Positions 28,799 to 35,888 of a stretch of 64,000 bases of DNA are shown here, piece by piece. The position numbers and the translations under genes are program-made. Position 1 is the first letter of the stretch; each line of letters starts with the position of its first letter. The stretch is from Nocardia arthritidis (lineage in GTDB: Bacteria > Actinomycetota > Actinomycetes > Mycobacteriales > Mycobacteriaceae). The DNA is taken from the NCBI RefSeq assembly GCF_011801145.1, contig NZ_CP046172.1, positions 5,022,001 to 5,086,000 of the forward strand, in the 5' to 3' direction. The notes under the pieces were generated by a model. The model worked only from the letters and a program-made list of their open reading frames with translations. It did no database searches and had not been told where the DNA came from.

Positions 28799-28814
28799 TT
28801 TGATCAAGATCAAA
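28799..28814. promoter_or_regulatory. Perfect palindrome TTTGATC-AA-GATCAAA upstream of the giant PKS
   Basis: A perfect 7-2-7 inverted repeat lies 8 bp from the previous inverted repeat and about 113 bp upstream of the PKS start. It is also about 225 bp upstream of the divergent GNAT gene. Its AT content stands out from the surrounding DNA. It is a plausible operator shared by the divergent promoters. Confidence 0.45.
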
Positions 28815-29039
28815 TGATGTTGCCGGAATCGAAGATTCACCCTTGCATGATTCGCAACGGACTTCGGGTTACAGATATCCATTGCGGCCCAACGGGTTCG
28901 GAGCATCAACCGCCGAAGTCGGCTCAGTTATCCAGAAGCAAACCATAGGATCATCCCGTCGTGTCATGCATACGGCTGTGTCCCAACGCATTCCGCGAAC
29001 CTATCGACAAGCGGTTCGCGGAGCGGCAGAATCTGAAAC

Positions 29040-29612
29040 ATGGCTGTCCGCGTACCTGGTCTCGTCGACGTCGAAAAGCTCAGGCGCACAGCGCAACCCA
29101 CGCTCAGCACGAAAGACGGCCTCCTCCTGCGGCCGTTCCGCGCCGATGACGCGCCGGATGTCCTCATCGCCTACACCGATCCGGTGACGCGACAGTGGCA
29201 CAACCGCCTCGTCGACACCGAGGACGACGCCCGCAAGCTCATCGAGGAGTGGCTACAGGGCTGGACCGCGGGTACCGACGCGCTGTGGGCGGTCATCGAT
29301 GGCGACACCTTCGCCGCACGGATCGGCCTGCGCCGCTTCAGCATTCGCGACGCATCGGCCGAAATCGGCTACTGGGCAATGCCGAATGCCCGCGGTCGCG
29401 GCGTGGTACCGCGGGCCGTCGACGCCGTCACCGGCTGGGCCTTCGACGAAATCGGTTTCCACCGAATCGAACTCAATCATTCGGTACACAACCCCGCCTC
29501 CTGCCGCGTCGCCGAGAAGACCGGTTTCGCACTCGAGGGCGTAAAGCGCGCGGCCGCCATGCACGCCGACGGCTGGCACGATATGCACCTGCACGCCAAG
29601 GTCGCACACTGA
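29040..29612 (+). CDS. GNAT family N-acetyltransferase (RimJ/RimL-like)
   Basis: 190-aa protein expected to transfer an acetyl group from acetyl-CoA to an amine, possibly a protein N-terminus or a small molecule. The fold is recognised from the LRPFRADDA strand near residue 30, the EIGYWAMPNARGRGVVPRAV acetyl-CoA-binding segment near 110-130 and the NPASCRVAEKTGFALEG motif near 155-170, all typical of RimJ/RimL-type proteins. It is divergent from the giant PKS across a 353-bp regulatory gap. No strong Shine-Dalgarno precedes the chosen ATG. A role in self-resistance or tailoring is possible but nothing in the sequence proves it. Confidence 0.88.
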   Translation: MAVRVPGLVDVEKLRRTAQPTLSTKDGLLLRPFRADDAPDVLIAYTDPVTRQWHNRLVDTEDDARKLIEEWLQGWTAGTDALWAVIDGDTFAARIGLRRFSIRDASAEIGYWAMPNARGRGVVPRAVDAVTGWAFDEIGFHRIELNHSVHNPASCRVAEKTGFALEGVKRAAAMHADGWHDMHLHAKVAH

Positions 29613-29629
29613 CCCTGTTTGTGCACTTT

Positions 29630-29642
29630 GCCCAAATTGGGC
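29630..29642. terminator. Short palindrome after the GNAT gene, possible terminator
   Basis: GCCCAA-A-TTGGGC lies 18 bp after the GNAT stop, in a convergent intergenic region. The stem is short and no T-run follows, so its terminator role is weak. Confidence 0.3.
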
Positions 29643-30021
29643 GGAGTTCACGTGTAGCGGCTCAGCCTCGAAATTCATTACATATTGCTATCTTTCGAGC
29701 GGCTTGCCGCAGACGTCGGCAGGATTTTTCACAAGTCGACCCCGCTCCCGGGCCGAGGCCGAACACGAGTCATACTGCCGCCCAGGCCGTCCCGGCACTT
29801 ATACGGATGACCGCGGCACCGACAACTCGGCGAGCATCGCCGCGCGGGCGACACTCTGATTCACGGAATTCCGTTGTCCAGCTGGGAAATCGCCGTTTCG
29901 GCCGGACGCCGCCGTATCGTTCGGTGCGGCGGGCCGAGCGGCAGATGCCGTGCCCGGCTCCGGTTCGCCGATCCACCGGTACCCGTCCGGACTGCCACCG
30001 CCGGATCAGCACGACCACCGA
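29643..30021. other. Intergenic region without recognisable gene
   Basis: Convergent gap between the GNAT and arginase-family genes. Open frames here lack domain similarity and overlap in several frames. I see no RNA gene, strong hairpin or repeat. Confidence 0.5.
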
Positions 30022-30753
30022 TCAGAGCAGCTCCACCACCGACCGCACCCGCTCCGCCGCGCCGACCCCGTCGTGCCACGTGCAGGCCAAGCCGACGGCC
30101 GCGACCCGACCGGTGTCCAGCACCCGCCCGACCGCCGCGGTGACCGCGCGCAGGCCGGGACCGCCCGGCGCGGGCACCATCAGCCCCGGCAGTTCCTCCG
30201 GATCGATCACGTCGAAGTCGATGTGCAGATAGATGGGGCCGTCCGGCAGCTCGCCGAGATCGGTCACCGGCCGCCGCCGAACCTCGGCCGTCTTCAGGTA
30301 ATCGACCTCGGCCGGGTCCAGGTCGCGAGCGTCGGTGAGTACGACCCGCGACTCCGGGACGTCGCGCAGCCCGATGCGGTCCGCGACCAGCGGCCGCCCA
30401 TAGCCGACCAGCATCCGCAACGGCAGTCCACCCAGATAGCCGGATGTGGTCGTCTCCAACGTCTGCAGGTCGCCGTGCGCGTCGAACCACACCACCGCCG
30501 GGTCGAGTCCGGCGCGCTGCAACCCGGCGACCGTGCCCAGCGCGGTGGTGCAATCGCCCGCCATCACGACCGGGCGCTCCCCGCGGCGCGCCGACTCCGC
30601 CACCCGCGCCGCGACCGACTCGTAGACGACCGCCATTCTGGCCCAACGATCTTCGGTCTCCGGCAGGTCGACGGTCAGCACGGCGTCCGCGGTGAGCGGA
30701 GCGTCCAGCTCCGGCCGCGATTCGTCAAGGTGGTACGGCACGAGAAAACGCAT
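30022..30753 (-). CDS. Arginase/agmatinase-family ureohydrolase
   Basis: 243-aa binuclear-metal hydrolase of the arginase superfamily, which cleaves guanidino or formamide C-N bonds. Metal-ligand motifs are visible in order: MAGDCTTALG near residue 65 (a variant of GGDHS, with Cys where His is usual), VWFDAHGDLQT near 90 (DAHxD) and LHIDFDVIDP near 175 (SxDxDxxDP-like), plus GLACTWHDG near the C-terminus. The protein is shorter than classical arginases (about 300 aa), and the GGDHS change suggests a substrate other than arginine or agmatine. It is adjacent to, but separated by 59 bp from, the HxlR regulator on the same strand. Confidence 0.85.
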   Translation of the reverse strand: MRFLVPYHLDESRPELDAPLTADAVLTVDLPETEDRWARMAVVYESVAARVAESARRGERPVVMAGDCTTALGTVAGLQRAGLDPAVVWFDAHGDLQTLETTTSGYLGGLPLRMLVGYGRPLVADRIGLRDVPESRVVLTDARDLDPAEVDYLKTAEVRRRPVTDLGELPDGPIYLHIDFDVIDPEELPGLMVPAPGGPGLRAVTAAVGRVLDTGRVAAVGLACTWHDGVGAAERVRSVVELL

Positions 30754-30812
30754 AGGCGCCAGCCTAATTCGGCACCCGGCTGCCGGGCAGCCGCTTTTCG
30801 CCGCCGAATCGC

Positions 30813-31169
30813 TCAGGCGGACAAGTGAACCCGATCCGCACCGATGCGCTCGATGCGCCGCCTACCCCAATCCGACAGCGGCACCAACGCCGCATTGAGC
30901 GCGACACCGACCTCGGTGAGGCGATACTCCACCCGCGGCGGAACCTCCCGGTACACCTCGCGGTCGACGATGCCGTCCTCCTCCAACTCCCGCAGCTGCT
31001 GGATCAGCATCTTCTCCGACACCCCCGGCAGCCCGCGCCGCAGTTCGCCGAAGCGCCGCACCCCGTTGCGCTCCAGCTCCCACAGAATCAGCGACTTCCA
31101 CTTGCCGCCTACCACATCCATCGCCGCATCGATCCCGCAGAAATATGGCCCGCATCTCTTCGCACCCAT
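30813..31169 (-). CDS. HxlR-family winged-helix transcriptional regulator
   Basis: 118-aa DNA-binding regulator. The HxlR signature is clear: a Cys-containing N-terminus (CGPYFCGIDAAMDVVGGKWK), the ILWEL helix, RRFGELRRGLPGVSEKMLIQQLRELEEDG recognition helices and a VYREVPPRVEYRLTE wing. The Met start was chosen at the usual HxlR N-terminus; an upstream in-frame extension has no domain support. It is divergent from an oxidoreductase with a perfect inverted repeat between them, which suggests it represses that gene and perhaps itself in response to an electrophile or oxidant, as known HxlR/YodB proteins do. Confidence 0.93.
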   Translation of the reverse strand: MGAKRCGPYFCGIDAAMDVVGGKWKSLILWELERNGVRRFGELRRGLPGVSEKMLIQQLRELEEDGIVDREVYREVPPRVEYRLTEVGVALNAALVPLSDWGRRRIERIGADRVHLSA

Positions 31170-31205
31170 CGCCCGACCTCGCTGCCTGCTCACAAACCAC
31201 CCGGT

Positions 31206-31232
31206 AAGTACCAGACCAGATAGTAGGTACTT
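31206..31232. promoter_or_regulatory. Probable HxlR operator AAGTACC-N13-GGTACTT
   Basis: A perfect 7-bp inverted repeat with 13-bp spacer lies 37 bp upstream of the HxlR start and 82 bp upstream of the divergent oxidoreductase start. Half-site spacing near two helical turns matches operators of winged-helix HxlR dimers. Confidence 0.65.
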
Positions 31233-31313
31233 GTCCAGCCGACCGGCAAAGACCAATCTTGGATTCAGCGCGCTGACCACCACAATTTCCACCCCTAAGG
31301 AGTTGAATCGGCA

Positions 31314-32186
31314 ATGCCGGACACCACACAGACCTCGGTGACGGTCCTCGGCCTCGGCCCGATGGGCGCGGCCATGGCGGCGGCCCTGCTGAAGGGCGAC
31401 CGCCCCACCACCGTCTGGAACCGGACCCAGAGCAAGGCCGACGAACTCGTCGCCGCAGGCGCGACCCGCGCGGCCACCGTCGCCGAGGCGGTGCGCGCCG
31501 GTGACATCGTATTCGTCGTGCTCTCCGACCATGCGTCGGTGACACAGACCCTCGAACCGGTGGCCGCCGAACTGCGCGGCAGACAAGTCGTCAACCTGAC
31601 CAGCACCACCCCTGACGAATCCCGCGCGCTCGCCGCATGGGCCGCCGACAACGGAATCGCCTACCTCGACGGCGGCATCATGGCCGTACCCGCCATGATC
31701 GGCCAGCCCGGCTCGACCATCCTGTACAGCGGCGTGACAGCCGTCTTCGAAGACAACCGCGAAACCCTCGAATTGTTCGGCGCCGCAGACTATTTCGGCA
31801 CCGATGCCGGACTCGCCGCGATGTACGATTTCGCGCTGCTCACGAACATGTACGGGATGTTCGCCGGATTCTTCCAAGGCGCGGCCATGCTGCGCACCGC
31901 CGGCGTCCCGATCACCGAATTCGCCGAACGAGCCGTCGCCTGGGTAACCGCCATGGCCCAGCTCATCCCCGGATACGCCGCAACCATCGACTCCGGCGAC
32001 TACGAATCGCAGATCTTCCAGCCGATCGAATTCCACAAACCGGCCGTCGACGCCATCGTCCGGGCCGGCCGCGACGCCGGCGTCCGCGTCGACATCATCG
32101 GCCAAGTACAGAACCTCATCGACCGTCAGATCGCCGACGGCGACGGCCGCAAAGCCTTCGAACACACCATCGAAGCCCTCGCCTGA
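31314..32186 (+). CDS. NAD(P)-dependent oxidoreductase, imine reductase / 6-phosphogluconate dehydrogenase-like
   Basis: 290-aa beta-hydroxyacid dehydrogenase-fold enzyme. The N-terminal Rossmann motif VTVLGLGPMGAAMA is followed by WNRTQSKADEL, where the Asn-Arg after the second strand favours NADPH. The VNLTSTTPDE stretch and the YLDGGIMAVPAMIG segment are typical of imine reductases, and the C-terminal helical dimerisation domain is complete. An AAGGAG Shine-Dalgarno precedes the ATG. It is divergent from the HxlR gene, a common arrangement in which HxlR controls the enzyme. The native substrate cannot be told from sequence. Confidence 0.88.
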   Translation: MPDTTQTSVTVLGLGPMGAAMAAALLKGDRPTTVWNRTQSKADELVAAGATRAATVAEAVRAGDIVFVVLSDHASVTQTLEPVAAELRGRQVVNLTSTTPDESRALAAWAADNGIAYLDGGIMAVPAMIGQPGSTILYSGVTAVFEDNRETLELFGAADYFGTDAGLAAMYDFALLTNMYGMFAGFFQGAAMLRTAGVPITEFAERAVAWVTAMAQLIPGYAATIDSGDYESQIFQPIEFHKPAVDAIVRAGRDAGVRVDIIGQVQNLIDRQIADGDGRKAFEHTIEALA

Positions 32187-32194
32187 CCGAATCC

Positions 32195-32225
32195 GTCGCG
32201 CGCGGCCACCCCAGCCGCGCGCGAC
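32195..32225 (+). terminator. Strong hairpin after the imine-reductase-like gene
   Basis: A perfect 12-bp GC-rich inverted repeat (GTCGCGCGCGGC with its complement) and a 7-nt loop begins 8 bp after the stop. There is no U-tract, as is usual for actinobacterial terminators. Confidence 0.75.
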
Positions 32226-32308
32226 ACCGGTCCAACCGCCCAAACCGCCCGATCAGCCCGTGATTTGGTCCAGGCCGACCGATCGGATAATCTTCTCGAG
32301 TACCACAG

Positions 32309-32393
32309 GTCCGGGTGGCGGAATGGCAGACGCGCTAGCTTGAGGTGCTAGTGCCCGTTATAGGGCGTGGGGGTTCAAGTCCCCCTCCGGACA
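32309..32393 (+). tRNA. tRNA-Leu (GAG anticodon)
   Basis: 85-nt tRNA with a 7-bp acceptor stem (GTCCGGG with TCCGGAC, one G-U pair), anticodon stem CTAGC/GCTAG, 7-nt loop TTGAGGT giving anticodon GAG at 32342-32344, a long variable arm typical of leucine tRNAs and a GGTTCAAGTCC T-arm. No CCA is encoded. It decodes CUC/CUU. Its 3' side faces a recombinase remnant, which suggests it served as an integration site. Confidence 0.95.
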
Positions 32394-32457
32394 CTCCACT
32401 CGATGGACGGCTCATGCTCACACAGAGCGTGAGCCGGTTCTCGTTTCGTACCTTTTT

Positions 32458-32501
32458 GTGGGGGCGCAGCCCCCACGCCCCGCCCGGCGGGGCTTCGCCC
32501 C
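32458..32501. repeat. Double-hairpin GC-rich intergenic element
   Basis: GTGGGGGC-GCA-GCCCCCAC is followed immediately by GCCCCG-N5-CGGGGC, which can refold with the next GCCCC. A T-run precedes rather than follows the first stem on the plus strand, so it is not a canonical terminator. It looks like a dispersed palindromic (REP-type) element. Confidence 0.5.
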
Positions 32502-32597
32502 CCGGCCCCCCTTCAAGGGAGCGTGGTCCGCTATTCCGTTGCCACGTCACTCCGGCATCCCGACCGGCCCGCGACCTGTTTCTAGCCCAGGGTGCTT

Positions 32598-32759
32598 TTA
32601 GATCTCGAGTTTGTCGGCGAGATCGGCTGCTTGCAGGATCGCCAGCAGTCCACCGAGGCAGTCGACCATTTGCTGGATTTCTTCTCGGCTCATCCTATGG
32701 TCTGCAACGGATTTCGCCTCGATCGCAGCGATTTGCGCTTCAATCAGTTCGCAGCGAGG
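32598..32759 (-). pseudogene. C-terminal remnant of a serine site-specific recombinase
   Basis: The minus strand reads a short open segment whose coiled C-terminus (AQIAAIEAKSVADHRMSREE, then VDCLGGLLAILQAADLADK) resembles the C-terminal tail of large serine recombinases. It ends at TAA just where the family normally continues with a YRxLGL-type strand. In-frame stops lie immediately upstream, so the catalytic and DNA-binding domains are gone. It starts about 200 bp from the 3' end of tRNA-Leu, as expected for a relic of an element integrated there. Confidence 0.5.
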
Positions 32760-32853
32760 TCAGGACCTGCGACCAGACGCGCCTAATGGACCCAACGAAG
32801 TCCTGTCTCGATCGAGGCCTGCGAGGCGTCACCGCGAGGGACTGGGGCTAACT

Positions 32854-33183
32854 TCACCGTGCCGTGTTCCCGGCCATCCCCTCGATCCAGGCGACCAGCG
32901 CCGCCGCGGCCGCACGCGTCTCGGCGGGTGAACCCGAATCGCGGTGCTCCCGTCGCGCCTCGCCAGTCGCAACGGCGGCACACTCCAACTCCGCTTCGCC
33001 GCTGGCCCATATGGTTAGCTGCCCAACAGCATCCTCACTGTCGATCGCGAGCCACAGCGCAGGCTTAGGCCGATCCGCCGGTGCCGCCGTCAGAGTCAGC
33101 GCCAGGCCGCGCGCCGCAAGCGTCAGCTCATTCTCGTCGGTCCACGCGCGCAGCGTGTCCAGCAGGTTCTCGTTGCCAGCCAT
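32854..33183 (-). CDS. TriTu-like immunity protein
   Basis: 109-aa small acidic cytoplasmic protein. The pattern LTLTAAPADRPKPALWLAID, then GQLTIWASGEAELECAA, resembles the TriTu family of polymorphic-toxin immunity proteins. The start was placed at the ATG with a GGAG box about five bases upstream; an adjacent ATG three bases earlier is equally possible. It is divergent from a toxin-domain fragment, so it may be a stranded immunity gene left from a larger toxin locus. The family call is from pattern memory, not a search. Confidence 0.65.
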   Translation of the reverse strand: MAGNENLLDTLRAWTDENELTLAARGLALTLTAAPADRPKPALWLAIDSEDAVGQLTIWASGEAELECAAVATGEARREHRDSGSPAETRAAAAALVAWIEGMAGNTAR

Positions 33184-33332
33184 CATTTCTCCATCAGCCA
33201 CTCAATGTTTTTCGCGGGCGGGAGCGATGGTGGGGGCTCGCCGCGCTTTTTGCGCCAGCCGTGCCTGCATCGAGTTCGGCCCGGGAACCTGCGTGTCCAG
33301 CTCTCATCGCCATCGGGCGTCTAGGAACAGCC

Positions 33333-33842
33333 GAGGTTTCCAAGGTCGCCAAAATCATCGACAAGTTCGCCGACCTGATCAAGACCGCCGTCAAAGCGGC
33401 GAAACTTCGCGTCGCCGTGAAGATCGAGCGCGCGACCACGAAGACGAAAGAAACCATCCAGCGCATCAAAGATCTCACGACCAAACTCGCGGAGAAACTA
33501 AAGAACTGGCGTAAGGCGAAGAAGCCGCTCAAAGACAACCTTGACAACGCGCAGGTTTGCACCGACCGGATGCTGCCGACGAAAGGCCAGCCGAATACCT
33601 ATATGGTCAAGAAGGACGCGAACGGCAATATCACCAACTACACGTATTTCGACGAGGACGGCATTGCCACGAAGCGCGTCGACCTGACCGGGAAAGCGCA
33701 CTACGACAAGAATACGGGCCAAGAAATCCCGACACCGCATGTCGTCGAGGTGCAGAAGAACCAGAATCCGAAGACAGGGGAATACTTCGGTCAGACAAAG
33801 CCAGACACCGTTCGACCGGCCACGCCAGAGGAGATCCCGTAG
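33333..33842 (+). pseudogene. Headless polymorphic toxin C-terminal fragment (toxin-24-like)
   Basis: An open frame of about 169 codons with no plausible start codon. It begins with a Lys/Ala-rich helical segment (KVAKIIDKFADLIKTAVKAA) like the pretoxin helices of secreted actinobacterial toxins. It ends with a domain containing PNTYMVKKDANGNITNYTYF, RVDLTGKAHYDKNTGQEIP and TPHVVEVQ, a pattern I associate with the Bacterial toxin 24 family. GC content is visibly lower than in neighbours. The stop overlaps the GTG start of the next gene (TAGTG), the usual layout of a toxin followed by its immunity gene. The N-terminal delivery domain is absent, so this is a silent cassette or relic. Confidence 0.6.
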
Positions 33843-34267
33843 TGAGCCAAGATCAACAAAGTGGGAGTGATTTGGACGAGTTGCTGGCCATGTCGCGGAG
33901 TGCCGACACGGGCAATAGAGTCGACGCGGTGCAGGCCCTCGGTCGACGGATTGATCAGCCAGATGCATTCCACCGATTGACGGAAATGTTGCGTGATCAA
34001 AACGTCACGGTGATGGTGGACGCGGCCGAGATGCTGGCCCGACGCGGCGGAAATGGCGGGGTCCGAGCGGTCATCGAAGAGCTCGGACGGACGGCGGACG
34101 ACCCGGACGCCGACTACATCATGTACAAGCTGGAGGAGCTCGAGGCTCTAGGAGAGGTGCCGATCCTGCGTATCGCCAGAGCGCTCGTCGCCTCTGAGGA
34201 GTCGCCTGATTTCCGTGCTGGACTGATCGATGTCGAAAACTATATGGGACATCACAATCCGAAATAG
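33842..34267 (+). CDS. HEAT-repeat-like protein, probable toxin immunity protein
   Basis: 141-aa acidic all-helical protein. Helix pairs of the HEAT type are seen around NRVDAVQALGRRIDQPDAFH, VTVMVDAAEMLARRGGNGGV and DYIMYKLEELEALGEVPIL. The GTG start overlaps the TAG of the toxin fragment (TAGTG), so translation is coupled. This position and fold are usual for immunity proteins that bind the toxin domain in the cytoplasm. Composition is lower in GC than the core genes, consistent with transfer. Confidence 0.7.
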   Translation: MSQDQQSGSDLDELLAMSRSADTGNRVDAVQALGRRIDQPDAFHRLTEMLRDQNVTVMVDAAEMLARRGGNGGVRAVIEELGRTADDPDADYIMYKLEELEALGEVPILRIARALVASEESPDFRAGLIDVENYMGHHNPK

Positions 34268-34330
34268 ACGTTCGTTTCGCCCTCCGCAACCTCTGACCTG
34301 CTCGTCGGCCTAAACCGAGTCCCCGCGGCG

Positions 34331-34522
34331 CTACCGAGCGTGCGTTGTCGGCAGATTGATTCCGATCAGGCGCGGTACGTCGCAGATGTCCCACCAGGCG
34401 GGGTCTGTGGGGTGGGCGTCACGAATGTCGTTGGCGAAGCAGGCGATTGCGGCCACCGTGCCGGCGCTGAAGACTGCGGCGGTGTCGGGTGACGAATGAA
34501 CGAGAGCCGCGGCGGGCTGCAT
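34331..34522 (-). CDS. Small hypothetical protein
   Basis: 63-aa product starting at the ATG preceded by an AAGGTAG box. It contains a hydrophobic stretch (AAVFSAGTVAAIACFA) and the motif DPAWWDICDVPRLIGINLP. No family is recognised. It sits between the immunity gene and a decayed gene, so it may be a fragment. Confidence 0.35.
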   Translation of the reverse strand: MQPAAALVHSSPDTAAVFSAGTVAAIACFANDIRDAHPTDPAWWDICDVPRLIGINLPTTHAR

Positions 34523-34562
34523 CGCTGAACTACCTTCTGTCACAGCGTGTTATGGCAAACGT

Positions 34563-35179
34563 CTAGCGCGGGCACCGGGTGTGCTCGACGACCAATTCCG
34601 CGGGATGTTCGAGGGTGGTGTCCTCACGCGACGCGAAATAGCCGCCCGCACTGCCGGTGCTGTGCAGTGCGAAGGCGTAACCGGCGTTCGCGCGCACGGT
34701 GCCCGTCAGATCGAAGTTCACCCATGCCCCGGCCGGGGCGCCCTGTGCCGTGGCGAGGACCGGTCCGGTGCGCGGTTGTGTCTCCCAGTTCGCCGTCCCG
34801 TGATCCCAGCCATCCGGATCGAGCCCGTGCAGGACGAACCCGATCTCCGCGCTTCGCTGGGTTTTCGACCACAGCCGCAGGTGCGCGTCCCGCACACAGG
34901 AACCGGGCGGCAGACCGTCGAGCACGAACTTCAGCAGGATGCGCTTCTCACTGCTTCCCGCCGCGCCGTCGCATTGCGAGGTAACGCGTCCCGGCTCAGC
35001 GCGGCGGCCAAGGTGCTCCGGGCCAGTTTGTCGCCCTGGCACGCCGCCCGTTTCTCCAGCTGCCGAACGGTCAGGCCGCTCCAGCCGCGCAGCCGCCGAA
35101 GGGCATCGACGAACTCTGTCGCGGTGGTGACAACGCTCGGATCCACTCCGTCCCGATCACCATCCGCGTGGCCCGGCAT
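34563..35179 (-). pseudogene. Decayed HTH-DNRLRE protein gene
   Basis: Two overlapping minus-strand frames together resemble one protein. The N-terminal part (from ATG at 35179) carries a helix-turn-helix domain common in actinobacterial regulators: ATEFVDALRRLRGWSGLTVR, then RSTLAAALSRDALPR; it stops prematurely at 34931. The C-terminal part, in another frame, ends as a DNRLRE-type beta-sandwich (KRILLKFVLDGLPPGSCVRD, then LRLW and WVNFDLTGTV). The DNRLRE domain lacks its usual first strand and the spacer between the halves is missing, so an internal deletion with frameshift is the simplest explanation. Confidence 0.55.
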
Positions 35180-35422
35180 CGCACTCTCATCTCCCGGGTA
35201 ATCATCTAAATCCCTGCTCGCGCAGCATAATTCACGCTGGACCCGGCGGCGCTCCCCAGTCCGGGACTGTCCGGGACCGTCCCGCCGCCCGGCCGCCTTC
35301 CACTGGGACCGGATCCGATCTTTGCTCGATTCCGTAGGCATGGCGCCCAAGCCGATGCCGATATCGTCCGCACCGCTCCCGGAGGTGCGGCGCAACCGAC
35401 CCGCCGTCCGAATCGGAGTCGG

Positions 35423-35730
35423 ATGGCGAGCAAAGCGGATCAGCCCTTGCCCGTGCGGCCGGCGCGGTCGCGATAACCGGACTGTTGACGGCGGCCCCAG
35501 CGCAGGCCGCGCCGCAATCCCCGGCGCGCGCCGAGTGGGCGGGCCCCTGTGCCTCCATGAACTGCTGGGGCTCGAACCCGCAAGGCGGGTGCGATGACGG
35601 GGTGGCGACCGCCTACGACAACGTGGACGGTCTGGACATGTGGGTGTTCTACAGCAAGCACTGCGGCGCGAAGTGGCGCCTCGTGGACGACGTCAGGGCA
35701 TGTTTCAAAGACCACCACTACGTCGGCTGA
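35423..35730 (+). pseudogene. Small secreted Cys-rich protein, signal peptide out of frame
   Basis: The C-terminal 80 codons are open and encode a probable mature peptide with four Cys (CASMNC, GGC, HCGAK, ACFKD). The region just upstream in the same frame encodes a convincing Sec signal core (ALARAAGAVAITGLLTAAPA, then QAAP), but no standard start exists in that frame. An ATG with a GGAG box at 35423 starts MASKADQ in another frame. Restoring one base near 35446 would join them into one secreted protein of about 103 aa. It is either a real frameshift, an assembly error or a non-canonical start. Function unknown. Confidence 0.5.
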
Positions 35731-35745
35731 CCACTCGACGCGCCT

Positions 35746-35775
35746 GCCCGGTGACGGTGCGCACCGTCACCGGGC
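35746..35775. terminator. 30-bp perfect palindrome, bidirectional terminator
   Basis: Two 15-bp arms (GCCCGGTGACGGTGC and its complement) abut without a loop, 15 bp after the secreted-protein stop and 113 bp from the convergent CapA stop. Its position between convergent genes fits a bidirectional terminator. Confidence 0.75.
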
Positions 35776-35888
35776 CCGGTCCGTCTTTCGATGGCGACCC
35801 GACCCACCCGAATGATCGTCTCGGGTGCGGCACGGACACCCGGGCTTTCCGGCTGCATCCGCCGAAAAGCGCTGCGACGCCTGACGAA

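Noticed and set aside
28676..28909. Short minus-strand frame overlapping the giant PKS start
   Set aside because: It spans the palindromes and promoter region, has no homologous pattern, and the PKS start is well supported downstream.
31170..32243. Long N-terminal extension of the HxlR frame
   Set aside because: It is antisense to the imine-reductase-like gene; the HxlR domain is complete from 31169.
32345..32851. Plus-strand open frame after tRNA-Leu
   Set aside because: It begins inside the tRNA, crosses the double hairpin and lies opposite the recombinase remnant.
33081..33332. N-terminal extension of the toxin frame
   Set aside because: It is antisense to the TriTu-like gene and has no delivery-domain or helical signal; the credible toxin sequence begins at about 33333.
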